64,000 nt of DNA from Pseudidiomarina sediminum DSM 21906 (GCF_000423165.1 NZ_KE383983.1:269965-333964), one strand, 5' to 3'; shown: positions 1 to 11,549, counted from the first letter of the stretch. Translations and numbers: made by a program. The notes: generated from the letters alone by a model not told the origin.

Positions 1-990
<990 letters not shown>

Positions 991-994
<4 letters not shown>

Positions 995-1668
995 TCAAAT
1001 TTGAGCAAGTCAGTAAAGCCTACCCAGGCGGTTTTCAGGCCCTGAACAACGTTAGTTTTAACGTTGAACCTGGTGAAATGGCTTTTTTAACAGGTCACTC
1101 AGGCGCTGGTAAAAGTACTGTGCTCAAGTTGATCAGTATGATGGAGCGTCCCACTGCTGGGCGCGTGTTGATTAACGGCCATGATTTGAAAAAGATCAGC
1201 CGTAAACAGGTGGCTTATGCCCGTCGTGATATTGGGATGATTTTCCAAGATCACCGCTTGTTAATGGACCGTACCGTTTTCGACAACGTTGCACTGCCGT
1301 TACTGATTGAAGGTTACAGCATGGGCGAAGCACGAAAGCGCGTGCAAGCGGCCTTGGAAAAGGTCGGCCTTGGCGACAAAATCCGTCATTATCCGCGTAT
1401 GCTCTCTGGTGGTGAACAACAACGGGTCGGCATCGCACGGGCGGTGGTCAACAAGCCGCCGTTGTTGCTGGCAGATGAACCGACGGGGAACCTTGATCCT
1501 AAGCTCTCCGCAGAAATCATTAAGTTGTTTGAAGACTTTAACCGGGTAGGGGTGTCGGTAGTGATTGCCACCCATGATTTAGGCCTGATCGCACGTTTAC
1601 GCTACCGTACTTTAACGCTCAAAGACGGGCGCATGATCAATGATGGTTTAGTGGAGGAAAACCTATGA
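991..1668 (+). CDS. ftsE: FtsE, cell division ABC ATPase
   Basis: ATPase of the FtsEX complex, which couples the divisome to activation of septal peptidoglycan hydrolases through EnvC (encoded at 4675-5823). At 225 aa it has the usual length. Walker A GHSGAGKST is at residues 35-43, the signature LSGGEQQ at 138-144 and Walker B LLLADEPTGNLD at 158-169, followed by the switch His in ATHD. The start ATG overlaps the ftsY stop and its own stop overlaps the ftsX start, both as ATGA, so translation of the three genes is probably coupled. Confidence 0.98.
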
Positions 1669-2645
1669 GTTTTCTGTTTCGCGGCCGTCAGCAAGGTGCT
1701 CAACAGGTCAAAATTTCACTGGGGCGTCGTTTCTTAACCTTTTGGCTGCACCACGCACAGCAATGTATTGGTAGTTTGGGGGAACTGGCGCGGTATCCGT
1801 TTGCATCGTTAATGACTATGGCGGTGTTGGGGCTTAGCTTAACCCTACCTGCCACGCTTTACGTGATTGTAAAAAACACCGATGCGGTGGGCGCTAACTT
1901 TCAACAAGCTTCAGAAATGACCCTCTTTTTGCGTCAAGATTTAAGCGAACAAGAAGTGGCGACTTTTCATAAGCGGGTGCAGGTCAATCCAGCCGTTGCA
2001 TCGACGCGGTTGATTGATAAGGCCGCAGGCTTAGCCGATTTTCGCCAGCGTTCAGGTTTTGGAGAGGCACTGGATACCTTAGAAAACAATCCGCTGCCGG
2101 ACGTGTTGATTGTTACGCCCGCCGAGAGCTACCGTCATCCAGCTGCGGCAGAGCAGTTGTTGCAGCAAATGCAGCAACAACGAGAAGTCGACCAAGCACG
2201 TCTTGATGTGGGCTGGTTGCAACGCTTTCAAGCGATTGTGCGTCTTATCCAAGACGGCTTTCTTGGGCTGGCCCTATTGCTTTCTATTGCAGTGGTGCTG
2301 ATTGTCGGCAACACCATTCGCTTAAATATTAGTAGCAAGCGTGATGAGATTGCCGTCATGAAGCTGGTCGGTGCAACAGATGCTTACATTCAACGTCCCT
2401 TTCTTTACACCGGTTTATGGTATGGTCTGCTTGGTGGTGTGATCACTTGGATTGCGACCGGCGTATTACTGTGGTGGCTAAGTGCAGCGGTGCGTGACAT
2501 CGCTGAATTATATGACAGCCAATTCCGTTTGACGGGGCTGAATATCACTGAGATGGGCGTGGTTTGGGGCTTTGCCATAGGTATTGGGTTGTTAGGTTCG
2601 TATCTGGCGGTAAGAAAACACGTACGAGCTATTGAACCGCAATAA
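1665..2645 (+). CDS. ftsX: FtsX, cell division ABC permease
   Basis: Integral membrane partner of FtsE. The 326 aa protein has a cytoplasmic N terminus, a first membrane segment near residues 46-69, a periplasmic domain of about 110 residues that in E. coli binds EnvC, and three C-terminal membrane segments near 190-220, 245-275 and 295-315. It is slightly shorter than the E. coli protein. It starts at an ATGA overlap with ftsE. The following 161 bp contain the rpoH promoter. Confidence 0.97.
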   Translation: MSFLFRGRQQGAQQVKISLGRRFLTFWLHHAQQCIGSLGELARYPFASLMTMAVLGLSLTLPATLYVIVKNTDAVGANFQQASEMTLFLRQDLSEQEVATFHKRVQVNPAVASTRLIDKAAGLADFRQRSGFGEALDTLENNPLPDVLIVTPAESYRHPAAAEQLLQQMQQQREVDQARLDVGWLQRFQAIVRLIQDGFLGLALLLSIAVVLIVGNTIRLNISSKRDEIAVMKLVGATDAYIQRPFLYTGLWYGLLGGVITWIATGVLLWWLSAAVRDIAELYDSQFRLTGLNITEMGVVWGFAIGIGLLGSYLAVRKHVRAIEPQ

Positions 2646-2686
2646 TTCATCCCCATGTCAGTTCTATGAAGATCAAAATGATCCCG

Positions 2687-2714
2687 TTGTCAGCAGCGTC
2701 AAATTTGCTAGAAT
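2687..2714 (+). promoter_or_regulatory. Probable sigma-70 promoter of rpoH
   Basis: A -35 TTGTCA (2687-2692) and a -10 TAGAAT (2709-2714) are separated by 16 bp. The -10 is preceded by TGC, an extended -10. The predicted transcript starts near 2721, leaving a leader of about 85 nt before rpoH. Long leaders are used for thermosensing in E. coli rpoH, but no such structure is demonstrated here. Confidence 0.65.
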
Positions 2715-2806
2715 GAGGGAACTTTTCAGGCTATAAAGGGTCTGAAAGTGTGATTGCGAAATTCGATTCACCAAGCGCAGTCACCAGCAGAAGAGGATGT
2801 TGTTGA

Positions 2807-3673
2807 ATGAGCACTGAAATGACAAAAATGGCGTTAGCGGTACCGCAAGGCGGAGGAAGCCTTGAGGCCTATATTCAGTCGGTCAATCGCATTCCAATGC
2901 TTACCGCTGAAGAAGAACAGGCTTTGGCGGTTCGATTAACCGAAGAAAATGATTTAGAAGCTGCACGTCAATTGATCATGTCGCACTTGCGCTTCGTTGT
3001 GCATGTGGCGCGTAGCTATTCAGGTTACGGCTTACCACAAGCAGACCTGATCCAAGAAGGTAACATTGGCTTAATGAAAGCCGTGCGTCGTTTTGACCCT
3101 TCGGTAGGTGTGCGCTTGGTTTCATTTGCTGTGCATTGGATCAAAGCTGAAATTCATGAGTATGTGCTGAAAAACTGGCGCATGGTCAAAATTGCGACGA
3201 CCAAAGCGCAACGTAAGTTGTTTTTCAATCTCCGTAAGATGAAAAAGCGTTTAGGTTGGTTCACGCAAGAAGAAGTCAACACTGTTGCGGAAACCCTCGG
3301 TGTGAGCACCGCTGAAGTGATGGAAATGGAAGCGCGGATGAGTGCCCATGACCAAGCATTCGAGCTCAGCTCAGACGATGACGATGCGCGTGAAAACAGC
3401 ACCTATTCACCAGCTCAGTACCTTGAAGACAAGCGTTCTGACTTGGCTGAAGAAGTTGAGCAACAGCAATGGCAAGATCACACGCAACAGCGTTTGTTGT
3501 CAGCCATTAATACGCTTGATGAACGTAGCCAAGATATCGTTCGTGCACGTTGGTTAGACGAAGACAACAAAACCACTTTGCAAGAATTGGCCGATAAATA
3601 CCAAGTCTCTGCAGAGCGTGTGCGTCAGCTTGAAGCTAACGCAATGAAGAAATTGCGCATGGCCATGGCTTAA
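2807..3673 (+). CDS. rpoH: RpoH, heat-shock sigma factor sigma-32
   Basis: Alternative sigma factor directing RNA polymerase to heat-shock promoters. The 288 aa protein has region 2.2 ([13 protein letters not shown], residues 80-92), region 2.3/2.4, and the sigma-32-specific RpoH box QRKLFFNLR at 135-143. The region 4.2 helix-turn-helix lies near 255-280 ([19 protein letters not shown]). The RpoH box separates it from RpoD, RpoS and RpoF. It follows ftsYEX as in many gammaproteobacteria and has its own promoter in the 161-bp gap. Confidence 0.98.
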   Translation: MSTEMTKMALAVPQGGGSLEAYIQSVNRIPMLTAEEEQALAVRLTEENDLEAARQLIMSHLRFVVHVARSYSGYGLPQADLIQEGNIGLMKAVRRFDPSVGVRLVSFAVHWIKAEIHEYVLKNWRMVKIATTKAQRKLFFNLRKMKKRLGWFTQEEVNTVAETLGVSTAEVMEMEARMSAHDQAFELSSDDDDARENSTYSPAQYLEDKRSDLAEEVEQQQWQDHTQQRLLSAINTLDERSQDIVRARWLDEDNKTTLQELADKYQVSAERVRQLEANAMKKLRMAMA

Positions 3674-3678
3674 TCGCC

Positions 3679-3927
3679 ATGCAATGCCGCGCTGGATGTG
3701 GAGCGTGTTGTATAGCACCTTCCATTAGTTCAGCCCTACCAGGAATGCCAGCCGGGAAACCCGCTGGCATTCGTTGTATTCATCTCACCGAAACCAACCT
3801 TTGCGCCATTTTTGACCATCCAGATCGCCCTAAGGTGTGTGCTGATTTCAAAGCGGATGATTATGTCTGTGGCAATTCCAGAGACGAAGCGCTGATCCTC
3901 ATTACCGAGCTAGAACAACTCACGTAA
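3679..3927 (+). CDS. YkgJ-family cysteine cluster protein
   Basis: Small 82 aa protein starting 5 bp after the rpoH stop, so probably co-transcribed. It has a dense N-terminal Cys arrangement (C3, C7, C10, C11) and three further cysteines (CIH, LCAIF, VCADF), which fits the zinc/iron-chelating Cys-cluster family (UPF0153/YkgJ). The function of that family is not settled, and metal binding is inferred from the cysteines only. It ends 4 bp before the stop of the convergent yibQ gene. Confidence 0.8.
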   Translation: MQCRAGCGACCIAPSISSALPGMPAGKPAGIRCIHLTETNLCAIFDHPDRPKVCADFKADDYVCGNSRDEALILITELEQLT

Positions 3928-3931
3928 GACG

Positions 3932-4687
3932 CTAATGCAGTAGCTCAGAGGCTTTCACCAGCTCTACATTGTGTGCTGCAGCGAGCAGGGGTAGGTCATT
4001 CTGTAAAAAAGCCAAGGTGGCAGGGTATGGGTGGCCAATCGCTATCGCATAGCCTTGACGATGCGCTAAATCGAGTAAGCGTTGCCACTCGGCTAATATC
4101 GCCTCACGTTCTGGCGCGTTGTCGAGAAACACATGGCGACGACCGGTGAGAACTCCTGCGGCTTCAGCTTGCTGCTCGGCAACAGTAAGCGTGGTGGTGC
4201 GACTGTCGAGAAAATACAACTGTTGCTGTGTGAGTTCCTGCATGAGCCATTGCATTTGTTGCGGGCGTGCAGTGAGTGCACTGCCTTGATGGTTGTTTAA
4301 TCCAACGGCTTGGGGCAAGCGCGAAATGGCCGCACTCAGCGTTGCGATGAACTGGGCTTTGGAGTCAAAGCGATCGAGCACACCTTGTTCTTGCAGGTCA
4401 TTATTTTCACGCTGCATTGGCATATGAATGATCACTTCATGCCCTTGGCTAGAGGCTGCGGCCGCTAAGGCTTCAGCTTTGGGAGTAAAGGGCATAATGG
4501 CCAACGTTAGTGGCATCGCAAGCGCTGTGAAAGCGAAATGATCGTGATGGTGACCAAGATCGTCAATGACAATCGCAATTTTAGGCGTTGCTGCCGCATC
4601 GCTCTGCTGTGCTGTAGCACTGAGAAGCAACGCGGGTAGCAGCGCAATACTGAGCAACAAACGACGCACCCGCATCAACGACACCAT
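3932..4687 (-). CDS. yibQ: YibQ, divergent polysaccharide deacetylase family protein
   Basis: Exported protein of 251 aa with a signal peptide (about residues 1-26, cleavage after ATA). It is followed by a divergent polysaccharide deacetylase fold that begins IAIVIDDLGHH and includes EVIIHMPMQ, GLNNHQGS and AIAIGHPYP. The family is usually the last gene of gpmI-envC-yibQ, as here, and is taken to act on cell-wall or envelope glycans, but the substrate is unknown. The start lies 13 bp inside the end of envC, consistent with translational coupling. Confidence 0.85.
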   Translation of the reverse strand: MVSLMRVRRLLLSIALLPALLLSATAQQSDAAATPKIAIVIDDLGHHHDHFAFTALAMPLTLAIMPFTPKAEALAAAASSQGHEVIIHMPMQRENNDLQEQGVLDRFDSKAQFIATLSAAISRLPQAVGLNNHQGSALTARPQQMQWLMQELTQQQLYFLDSRTTTLTVAEQQAEAAGVLTGRRHVFLDNAPEREAILAEWQRLLDLAHRQGYAIAIGHPYPATLAFLQNDLPLLAAAHNVELVKASELLH

Positions 4688-5823
4688 TGCGTCGGATTCA
4701 CCGGGTCGCCTTTCACACGAATTTCAAAGTACAACGCAGGCCCTTCACGCCCGCCACTTTGGCCAACCAAGGAAATCTCTTCGCCACGGCGGACGACGTC
4801 ACCGACCCGCGGCAAAATAGCTTGGTTATGACCATAGAGACTCATGTAGCCGTCGCCGTGATCAAGTACTAGCAATAACCCGAAACCGCGCATCCAATTG
4901 GCAAAAATCACACGGCCATCAGCGATGGCCTGCACAGAGGTGCCTTCGGCGGCGTCGATGACCACGCCTTTCCATTTCACTCCACCGCTACGGTTCTTGC
5001 CGAATAGGCGCTGGACCTTTCCTTGTGTCGGCCAACGCATTTGGCCTTTAAGCTGAGCTAAACCATCCAACTGAGGCTCATCACGTAAGGCTGCGATAAT
5101 CGCAGCGAGAACTTCTTCGAGCTCACGCTGATCACGTTCTAGCTGCGCAATACGCGACTGGTCGTGTTGTTGCTCTTGGTTTAATTGGCGTACCAATTTT
5201 TGCTGCTGTTGTTGCTGGCTTTCTAGATTGGCGCGTTGACGCTGCTGCTGTTGCTCCTGCTGCGCAAGCTTGTCTTGCTCAGCGGCGACATCAGCGACGA
5301 TGTTTACCAGCTCTTGTTGGGTTTGCTTCACCTGCTGCAGCTGTTGCATTCGGGCGCGGTTAAAATAGCCGTAGTAGCCATGCATGCGCTCAAGGTGTGC
5401 AGGGTCTTGTTGATTGAGAATAAGCTTCAGTAAGTCATGCTCACCAATGCGGTAGGCCATATCGAGTTGCTTGGCGAGCCACTGCAATTGTTTTGCCTGC
5501 TCTTGCTCGAGTGTGCGTTGTTGTTGCTCAAGTTGCGCAATACGTTGTTGCGTGGCCGCTTGCGCTTTACGTGTGGCGCTAAGCTTGCTGGCGATGGCAC
5601 TGATGTCCATTTCCAGTTGCTGGAGCGCACGCTCGGTGCTGCTCAGTTCTTTTGCACGCTGTTTGATGGCCGCTTGCCGCTGTTGCAGTTCTTTGGCAAT
5701 CGCATCAATACGTGCCTGTGTTTGCTCTGCTGTTTCTTGGGACGGTGCCTGCCACGCATGGCTTGCTGTTACTGGCAGCAACAGCAAGGCAAGCGCAAAA
5801 AAACAGCCAACGCGCGTCATCAT
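4675..5823 (-). CDS. envC: EnvC, murein hydrolase activator
   Basis: Periplasmic activator of the amidases AmiA/AmiB, recruited by FtsEX at the septum. The 382 aa protein has a signal peptide, a long Gln/Glu/Lys-rich coiled coil (about residues 27-250) and a C-terminal LytM/M23 domain. The LytM domain looks catalytically degenerate: the usual first zinc ligand region reads WKGVVIDA without His, and the final HxH is replaced by LYFEIR. Loss of these ligands is typical of EnvC as opposed to active endopeptidases. It overlaps the gpmI stop (ATGA) and yibQ. Confidence 0.93.
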   Translation of the reverse strand: MMTRVGCFFALALLLLPVTASHAWQAPSQETAEQTQARIDAIAKELQQRQAAIKQRAKELSSTERALQQLEMDISAIASKLSATRKAQAATQQRIAQLEQQQRTLEQEQAKQLQWLAKQLDMAYRIGEHDLLKLILNQQDPAHLERMHGYYGYFNRARMQQLQQVKQTQQELVNIVADVAAEQDKLAQQEQQQQRQRANLESQQQQQQKLVRQLNQEQQHDQSRIAQLERDQRELEEVLAAIIAALRDEPQLDGLAQLKGQMRWPTQGKVQRLFGKNRSGGVKWKGVVIDAAEGTSVQAIADGRVIFANWMRGFGLLLVLDHGDGYMSLYGHNQAILPRVGDVVRRGEEISLVGQSGGREGPALYFEIRVKGDPVNPTQWCR

Positions 5824-7352
5824 TTGAGGGTAACGATAGGGGAGCCGGTCATTTCTGCAGGCTGCTCAAGACCGAGCAAGTGCAGCATGGTTGGCGCAAC
5901 GTCAGATAGCGTACCACCGTCGCGCGGTGTTGCGTCACGGCCGACGTAAATAAAGGGCACCAACTCGCTGGTATGCGCGGTGTGACACTGGCCTGTCGTG
6001 TGGTCTTGCATTTGTTCGGCGTTACCATGGTCCGCGGTGATTAAGCATTCACCATTTACCCGCTGCAGGGCGTCGATAACCCGTGCAATCGAGCGATCTA
6101 CAGCTTCGACGGCTTTCACTGCAGCAGCGAAATTACCGGTGTGGCCAACCATGTCACCATTCGGGTAATTACAGACGATAACGTCATGCTTGCCTGATTC
6201 AATGGCTTCAACCAAGGCATCGGTGAGCGCTTCACTGCTCATCTCTGGTTGTAAGTCGTATGTTGCGACTTGCGGTGATGGGATCAGTACGCGTGTTTCA
6301 CCGTCAAACTCTTGCTCACGACCGCCACTAAAGAAGAACGTTACGTGTGCATACTTTTCGGTCTCAGAAATGCGTAACTGGGTATAACCTTGTTTTGCTA
6401 ACCACTCGCCGAGCACGTTATGCAGAGCTACTGCTGGAAATGCTACGTCGCTGTGAATATCTTTGGCATATTCGGTCAATGACACAAAGGCCGCCAGTTG
6501 CGGTCGCCGCTGGGCGGCAAAACCAGCGAAACCATCGCTGATAAAGGCATGACTTAGTTGACGTGCGCGGTCGGCACGGAAGTTCATGAAAATGACTGCA
6601 TCGCCATCTTGCATCGGTGCCGCGTCAGCAATGCGTGTCGGCTGGACGAATTCATCGCTTTCGTCGCGCTCATAAGCCATTGCCAAGCCGTCGCTGGCAC
6701 TCTCGGCATGGAAGGGTGCAACGCCGTCGACTAACAGCTGCCAGGCTTGCTCTACGCGATCCCAGCGCTGGTCACGGTCCATGGCGTAATAACGGCCACA
6801 AAGACTGGCGAAGCGTCCGACGCCAAGGCGACTAAAGAGCTGCTCAAAACGCTCGAGCGAAGGCTTTGCTGAGCGTGGCGGTGTGTCACGACCATCAAGG
6901 AAGCCGTGGACATAAACACGTTTGGCGCCGCGTTGTGCGGCTAGCTCAACCATCGCCAGTAAGTGATCTTCATGGCTGTGCACGCCACCTGGCGAAAGTA
7001 AGCCCATGATATGCACGGCACCCTCATGTTGAACCGCAGCATCTACCGCTCGGGTGAGGGTCGGGTTTTGATAGAACTCACCATCGGCGATGGCTTTACT
7101 AATGCGAGTAAAGTCTTGATAAACCACACGTCCTGCGCCTAAGTTGACATGGCCAACTTCGGAATTGCCCATCTGCCCGTGGGGCAGACCAACGGCCATG
7201 CCTGAACCATCAACTAAGGTGTGTGGACATTGCTGCCACAAGGCATCCATAGTGGGTGTATGGGCAGCGGCAATCGCGTTGTCGTCAGCCGCTTCGCGGT
7301 GACCCCAACCATCTAAAATCAATAGTGCAAGGGGAGTGTGTGGCTTAGCCAT
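5820..7352 (-). CDS. gpmI: 2,3-bisphosphoglycerate-independent phosphoglycerate mutase
   Basis: Mn-dependent interconversion of 3- and 2-phosphoglycerate in glycolysis and gluconeogenesis. The 510 aa length is normal. It begins with the metal site [11 protein letters not shown] and carries the phospho-acceptor Ser in [14 protein letters not shown]. It also has [14 protein letters not shown], the DGRDTPP substrate loop, and the closing metal motifs [12 protein letters not shown] and [15 protein letters not shown] ribosome-binding site lies 7 bp before the ATG. First gene of the gpmI-envC-yibQ operon. The 175-bp gap upstream carries the promoters of this operon and of the divergent rhodanese gene. 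Confidence 0.97.
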   Translation of the reverse strand: MAKPHTPLALLILDGWGHREAADDNAIAAAHTPTMDALWQQCPHTLVDGSGMAVGLPHGQMGNSEVGHVNLGAGRVVYQDFTRISKAIADGEFYQNPTLTRAVDAAVQHEGAVHIMGLLSPGGVHSHEDHLLAMVELAAQRGAKRVYVHGFLDGRDTPPRSAKPSLERFEQLFSRLGVGRFASLCGRYYAMDRDQRWDRVEQAWQLLVDGVAPFHAESASDGLAMAYERDESDEFVQPTRIADAAPMQDGDAVIFMNFRADRARQLSHAFISDGFAGFAAQRRPQLAAFVSLTEYAKDIHSDVAFPAVALHNVLGEWLAKQGYTQLRISETEKYAHVTFFFSGGREQEFDGETRVLIPSPQVATYDLQPEMSSEALTDALVEAIESGKHDVIVCNYPNGDMVGHTGNFAAAVKAVEAVDRSIARVIDALQRVNGECLITADHGNAEQMQDHTTGQCHTAHTSELVPFIYVGRDATPRDGGTLSDVAPTMLHLLGLEQPAEMTGSPIVTLK

Positions 7353-7527
7353 TGAACGTCCTCATGTTGACTTACTGCGGGTTTTACTTGATCTGGCTCT
7401 AGTTTATGCGATTTTGTGGTGCAACGCACCCGCTGTCCTAGGAAATGCCCCCAAATTTTACTGGTATCTGACATTTCAGCGGGTATACTCTTGAGCTTGA
7501 TTTTTTTAGTAGGAGTAGTGAGTCATT

Positions 7528-7956
7528 ATGGAGCAACTTCTTGCATTCGCAGCCGACCATTATTTGATGAGTATTCTCTGGGTCGTTCTGCTGATCGCCA
7601 TCATTGTCTCTTATGTATCTGCCGCGACCTCAAATGTGAAAGCGCTCTCTGCACAAGAAGCCACGCTGGCAGTGAACCGTAACGATGGTGTGTTTGTTGA
7701 TATTCGTTCGATTGATGAATATCGCAAGGGGCATATCCACGGCTCACTGCATTTGCCTTCTGAGCGAATCCGGAAAAATGACACGCCGGCCCTTGATAAA
7801 TATAAAAGTGCCCCCATCGTGGTTGTATGTGCAACAGGCATGACGGCAAAAGCTGCAGCTCAGCAGCTTGCAAAAGCTGGTTATGAGAACGTTGCCTTAT
7901 TACAAGGTGGAATCTCTGCCTGGCAAGGCGCCAGTTTTCCGCTCGTGAAAAAATAA
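7528..7956 (+). CDS. yibN: Membrane-anchored rhodanese (YibN-like)
   Basis: 142 aa with one N-terminal membrane segment (about residues 11-30) and a cytoplasmic rhodanese domain. The active-site Cys is in VVVCATGMTAKAA, compatible with persulfide chemistry. E. coli yibN sits in the same neighbourhood (gpmI, yibN, grxC, secB, gpsA). Here grxC is missing and secB follows directly. A -10-like TATACT lies at 7484-7489 without a clear -35. The AGGAG at 7511-7515 is 12 bp from the ATG, longer than usual. Confidence 0.88.
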   Translation: MEQLLAFAADHYLMSILWVVLLIAIIVSYVSAATSNVKALSAQEATLAVNRNDGVFVDIRSIDEYRKGHIHGSLHLPSERIRKNDTPALDKYKSAPIVVVCATGMTAKAAAQQLAKAGYENVALLQGGISAWQGASFPLVKK

Positions 7957-7995
7957 AATTTCGAACATTAAATTACGTTAATAGGAAGTATTACC

Positions 7996-8496
7996 ATGGC
8001 TGATGAACAGCAAGTAAACGGCGCCGCTCAAGACGACGCACAACAGCAACAAGCATTCGCAATTCAACGTATCTACACGAAAGACGTTTCTTTCGAGTCA
8101 CCAAATGCGCCAGAAATTTTCCGCAAAGAGTGGAAACCAGATCTGAACCTTGATCTGAACGTGAAAAACAACAAGCTTGACGACAACACTTATGAAGTTG
8201 TGTTGAAAGTAACTGCAACCAACAAAATCGGCGAAGAAGTTGCTTTCTTGGCGGAAGTTCATCAAGCAGGTATCTTCACTATCGCTGAAACCCTTGAAGA
8301 AGGTCAGCGCGCACACTTGTTAGGTGCATTCTGCCCGAACATCTTGTTCCCATACGCGCGTGAGTGCCTCTCTAGCCTCGTAAGCCGTGCAACGTTCCCA
8401 CAATTGAACCTTGCGCCAGTAAACTTCGATGCAGTTTTCGCACAACACTTGCAACAGCGTCAGCAACAAGCGGCTGAGCAGCAAGCAGACGCGTAA
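7996..8496 (+). CDS. secB: SecB, protein-export chaperone
   Basis: Cytosolic tetrameric chaperone that keeps preproteins unfolded and delivers them to SecA. The 166 aa protein has the SecB core ([21 protein letters not shown] near residue 20, then [17 protein letters not shown] and [11 protein letters not shown]). The N terminus is Gln-rich and somewhat extended and the C-terminal tail is also Gln/Ala-rich; both lie outside the fold. An AGGAAG ribosome-binding site precedes the ATG. It lies 22 bp upstream of gpsA, the conserved secB-gpsA pair. Confidence 0.98.
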   Translation: MADEQQVNGAAQDDAQQQQAFAIQRIYTKDVSFESPNAPEIFRKEWKPDLNLDLNVKNNKLDDNTYEVVLKVTATNKIGEEVAFLAEVHQAGIFTIAETLEEGQRAHLLGAFCPNILFPYARECLSSLVSRATFPQLNLAPVNFDAVFAQHLQQRQQQAAEQQADA

Positions 8497-8518
8497 TTAG
8501 TTGGTCTAATACCCACTA

Positions 8519-9520
8519 ATGCATACGAAACAAGTCACAGTGCTAGGCGCCGGTTCTTACGGAACTGCCCTAGCACTTTGTTTTGCTCGCAAAGGTACTC
8601 CGGTGTGTTTATGGGGTCGCGATAGCAAACAAATTCAAACCATGTCGGCAGATCGTGAGAATCGACGCTATTTGCCGGGTGTGTCCTTTCCTGATTCCCT
8701 AACACTGACCGACGACCTCGACGACGCTGTGCGCGATGCCCAGAATGTTGTTGTGGTGGTGCCCAGTGGGGGCTTTGCGCAGGTACTGCGCGATATCCAA
8801 CCGTTACTGCGCAACGATGCGCGGGTAGCCTGGGCGACCAAAGGGCTAGAGCCTGGCACCGGCAGATTGTTGTTTGAGGTTGCGGAGGAAATTTTAGGTC
8901 ATGACCATGCGCTCGCGGTCTTATCTGGGCCGACGTTTGCGATGGAAATGGCGAAGGGGTTACCGACCGCGATTTCAATGTCATCGACTGATCCAGAGTT
9001 TGTGCATGAACTCTCAGAATTATTGCATTGCGATCGTAGCTTCCGGGTGTATACCAATGACGATTTCATTGGCGTGCAACTTGGTGGTGTGGTGAAAAAC
9101 GTGATCGCAATTGGCGCCGGGATGGCTGATGGTATTGGCTTTGGTGCCAATGCACGTACTGCACTTATCACCCGTGGCTTGGCGGAGTTAACCCGACTGG
9201 GGTTAAAACTCGGAGCGAAACCTGAAACCTTCACTGGCATGGCTGGCTTAGGTGATTTGATCTTAACCTGTACCGACAACCAATCGCGCAACCGGCGTTT
9301 CGGCTTGGCGCTCGGACAAGGTAAATCGGTTGACGAAGCCATGCAGAGCATTGGCCAGGCGGTCGAAGGTTATCGGAATACCAAAGAAGTGGTTATGTTG
9401 GCGCGCCGCAACAACGTAGAAATGCCGATTTGTGAGCAAATCTACGATGTGCTGTATGGCGACACAACACCGCAGCAGGCTGCGGTGAACTTATTGAGCC
9501 GCGCGCGTACGTCAGAGTAA
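8519..9520 (+). CDS. gpsA: NAD(P)H-dependent glycerol-3-phosphate dehydrogenase
   Basis: Reduces dihydroxyacetone phosphate to sn-glycerol-3-phosphate for phospholipid synthesis, upstream of PlsB (34026-36479). The 333 aa protein begins with the dinucleotide-binding [10 protein letters not shown]. It contains [14 protein letters not shown], the catalytic Lys region [17 protein letters not shown] and the substrate site [16 protein letters not shown] plus GLGDLILTC. The Shine-Dalgarno is weak, so translation may be coupled to secB. Its 3' end overlaps the convergent slmA by 9 bp. Confidence 0.97.
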   Translation: MHTKQVTVLGAGSYGTALALCFARKGTPVCLWGRDSKQIQTMSADRENRRYLPGVSFPDSLTLTDDLDDAVRDAQNVVVVVPSGGFAQVLRDIQPLLRNDARVAWATKGLEPGTGRLLFEVAEEILGHDHALAVLSGPTFAMEMAKGLPTAISMSSTDPEFVHELSELLHCDRSFRVYTNDDFIGVQLGGVVKNVIAIGAGMADGIGFGANARTALITRGLAELTRLGLKLGAKPETFTGMAGLGDLILTCTDNQSRNRRFGLALGQGKSVDEAMQSIGQAVEGYRNTKEVVMLARRNNVEMPICEQIYDVLYGDTTPQQAAVNLLSRARTSE

Positions 9521-10096
9521 TTGGTGCGCGATGGTTTGCCATTGCGCTTCAAATTCGGTGGTCGGTGTTTGTTTAAACTCACTGCGAACATATTGAGCAA
9601 TTTTGCCATCTGCATAAGCCATCAAGAGATTCGCCAACACGGCCTCGTCAAGACGTGCTTGCACGTTTTCGCGTAAACGGCGTTCACGTAATGCTTGCTT
9701 CAGATTCGCTTCAATTTTACCAAACAGGTTTTGTACGCGTGAACGTAACCGTTCATGCTCACCCATCAGGGCGTCACCGGTTAAAATACGTGTGATACCG
9801 GGGTTGACCTCGACAAACTTCAAAAGTACCCAGAGGGTGTTGCGACAGCGGGTTAGGGTATCTTTCTCGCGCTCCATCACCACGTTGATTTGTGACAACA
9901 CCGTTTCTTCTGTGAACTCAATGAGCCCTTCAAACATCCGCGCTTTCGATGGAAAGTGGCGGTACAGTGCAGCTTCAGAAACACCAAGCTCAGCGGCAAG
10001 ACTTTTGGTGGTAATGCGCTGACCCGGGCTGGTTTCTAGCATATGGGCGAGGGTGCCTAAAATCTGCTCTTTGCGATTTGGCTTTTTGCTTGTCAT
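9512..10096 (-). CDS. slmA: SlmA, nucleoid occlusion factor
   Basis: TetR-family DNA-binding protein that blocks FtsZ assembly over the chromosome. The 194 aa length is typical. The helix-turn-helix is near residues 25-55 ([24 protein letters not shown], split around SEAALYRHF), followed by a helical regulatory domain ending [10 protein letters not shown]. In E. coli and Vibrio it sits after coaBC-dut; here it directly follows coaBC with no dut gene in between. The nearest Shine-Dalgarno-like GGAG is about 12 bp from the ATG. Confidence 0.93.
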   Translation of the reverse strand: MTSKKPNRKEQILGTLAHMLETSPGQRITTKSLAAELGVSEAALYRHFPSKARMFEGLIEFTEETVLSQINVVMEREKDTLTRCRNTLWVLLKFVEVNPGITRILTGDALMGEHERLRSRVQNLFGKIEANLKQALRERRLRENVQARLDEAVLANLLMAYADGKIAQYVRSEFKQTPTTEFEAQWQTIAHQLL

Positions 10097-10126
10097 TGTT
10101 GTTATTGTCTCCGTTACAAAAGCAAC

Positions 10127-10157
10127 CGTCGTGGGCCGTTCTCCAAGGCCTACGACG
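10127..10157 (-). terminator. Hairpin at the coaBC 3' end, possible weak terminator
   Basis: Arms CGTCGTGGGCC (10127-10137) and GGCCTACGACG (10147-10157) pair over 11 positions with one wobble and a 9-nt loop. The hairpin overlaps the last codons of coaBC and precedes slmA on the same strand. On the minus strand the stem is followed by GGTTGCTTTTG, only a short T tract. It may be an inefficient terminator or an attenuator reducing slmA read-through. Confidence 0.45.
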
Positions 10158-11382
10158 ATGGTAATTCTTTAATTTGACGTAGAATTTGTGCGGCAATGTG
10201 ACCTTTGCTTGCACGTGGCAGATCGCGTTGCTGAAGTTGTCCTGCGGCGTCATGCCAAAATAGCTGCATTGCATTTTCATCGCTATTAAACCCGATACCT
10301 TGATCACTGACATCGTTCGCAGCAATCATGGCAAGCTTTTTACGCGTAAGCTTGTCTTGGGCATAGTGCGCGACATCCTGTGTTTCGGCGGCAAAGCCAA
10401 TACATAAAGGAGCATCGGGGCGGGCAGCTATGGTCGCCAATATATCTGGATTGCGTACCAGTTGAAGTTGCATCGTCGCTTGGCTTTTCTTCATTTTTTG
10501 CTCAGCGACATTAGCCAAGCGATAGTCGGCAACGGCTGCACAAGCAATAAATACCGAGCTTGCGCTGACTGCTTGTTGCACCGCATTGAGCATCTGTTCG
10601 GCACTTTCAACCTGCACACAGTCGACTCCTGTTGGCACAGGCAACTGCGTCGGTCCACTGACTAAGGTTACTTTGGCGCCTAAGCGTTGCGCCTGTTCTG
10701 CGAGAGCATAGCCCATTTTACCGGAGCTGTGGTTGCTCAGGTAACGTACGGGGTCAATGGCTTCGCGGGTAGGGCCAGCAGTAATCAGGATATGCTGCCC
10801 CTGAAAAAGGTTTTCGCGTGGCGCGAGCAGTTCGACCACGGCATCACGCAACGCCAACGGCTCGGGCATACGTCCTGCCCCCACATCACCACAGGCTTGG
10901 GCGCCACTGGCGGGCGCAATCAAATGGAAGCCAAATTGCTCTAGTTGGCGCAAATTAGCTTGCACTACTGGCGCCGCCCACATTTGTTGGTTCATTGCTG
11001 GCGCGATCATGATCGGCGCGGTGGTCGCTAAGCATAAGGTGCTTAACAAGTCATCAGCGAGCCCATGGGCAAGTCGCGCCAAGGTGCTCGCGCTCGCTGG
11101 AGCAATCAGGATCACATCGGCCCATTTGGCCAGCTCAATGTGTCCCATCGCAGCTTCAGCAGCCGGATCGAGTAAGTCGTCGTGGACTGGGTGGCCTGAG
11201 ACAGCTTGTAATGTCAGCGGCGTAATAAAAGATTGTGCGCCTTGAGTCATTACAACCCGCACAATCGCCCCAAGCTCGCGTAAGCGACGAACTAAATCAG
11301 GGGTTTTGTAGGCGGCAATACCACCGCTTACACCAACCAAAATATGGCGGCCAGCAAGCGTGTTAGAAAGGGGTTCCGTCAT
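10150..11382 (-). CDS. coaBC: CoaBC, phosphopantothenoylcysteine synthetase/decarboxylase
   Basis: Bifunctional flavoprotein of coenzyme A synthesis, 410 aa. The N-terminal CoaC decarboxylase half (about 1-190) has [13 protein letters not shown], the [15 protein letters not shown] flavin site, the PAMNQQMW substrate clamp and the active-site Cys in [10 protein letters not shown]. The C-terminal CoaB synthetase half (about 195-410) starts [20 protein letters not shown]. The CTP/substrate Lys region reads MKKSQATM. CoaD of the same pathway is at 41443-41937. Confidence 0.97.
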   Translation of the reverse strand: MTEPLSNTLAGRHILVGVSGGIAAYKTPDLVRRLRELGAIVRVVMTQGAQSFITPLTLQAVSGHPVHDDLLDPAAEAAMGHIELAKWADVILIAPASASTLARLAHGLADDLLSTLCLATTAPIMIAPAMNQQMWAAPVVQANLRQLEQFGFHLIAPASGAQACGDVGAGRMPEPLALRDAVVELLAPRENLFQGQHILITAGPTREAIDPVRYLSNHSSGKMGYALAEQAQRLGAKVTLVSGPTQLPVPTGVDCVQVESAEQMLNAVQQAVSASSVFIACAAVADYRLANVAEQKMKKSQATMQLQLVRNPDILATIAARPDAPLCIGFAAETQDVAHYAQDKLTRKKLAMIAANDVSDQGIGFNSDENAMQLFWHDAAGQLQQRDLPRASKGHIAAQILRQIKELPSS

Positions 11383-11549
11383 AGTGAGTCCTTACCTAAT
11401 CTTTACGCTGTAAGATACCACGACGAAGGGGCATGATGCGAACTTTATCGCTGAAGTGACCCGAGCTCAGCGTACCCTATGTCGCTGATTTCGTTCATTC
11501 GGTTACACTGCAAGCAGAAGGATTGTCGCGACGAACTCAAGGAGGAGTG

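Noticed and set aside
5437-5949. 170-codon open frame on the plus strand opposite envC and gpmI
   Set aside because: It lies antisense to two well-recognised genes, has a low-complexity Leu/Cys composition mirroring the Gln-rich coiled coil, and no ribosome-binding site.
7416-7682. 88-codon plus-strand frame around the rhodanese start
   Set aside because: It overlaps the promoter and the real yibN frame and has no ribosome-binding site or recognisable sequence.
8535-9351. Two minus-strand open frames opposite gpsA
   Set aside because: They are antisense shadows of a clearly conserved gene, with no recognisable domain.
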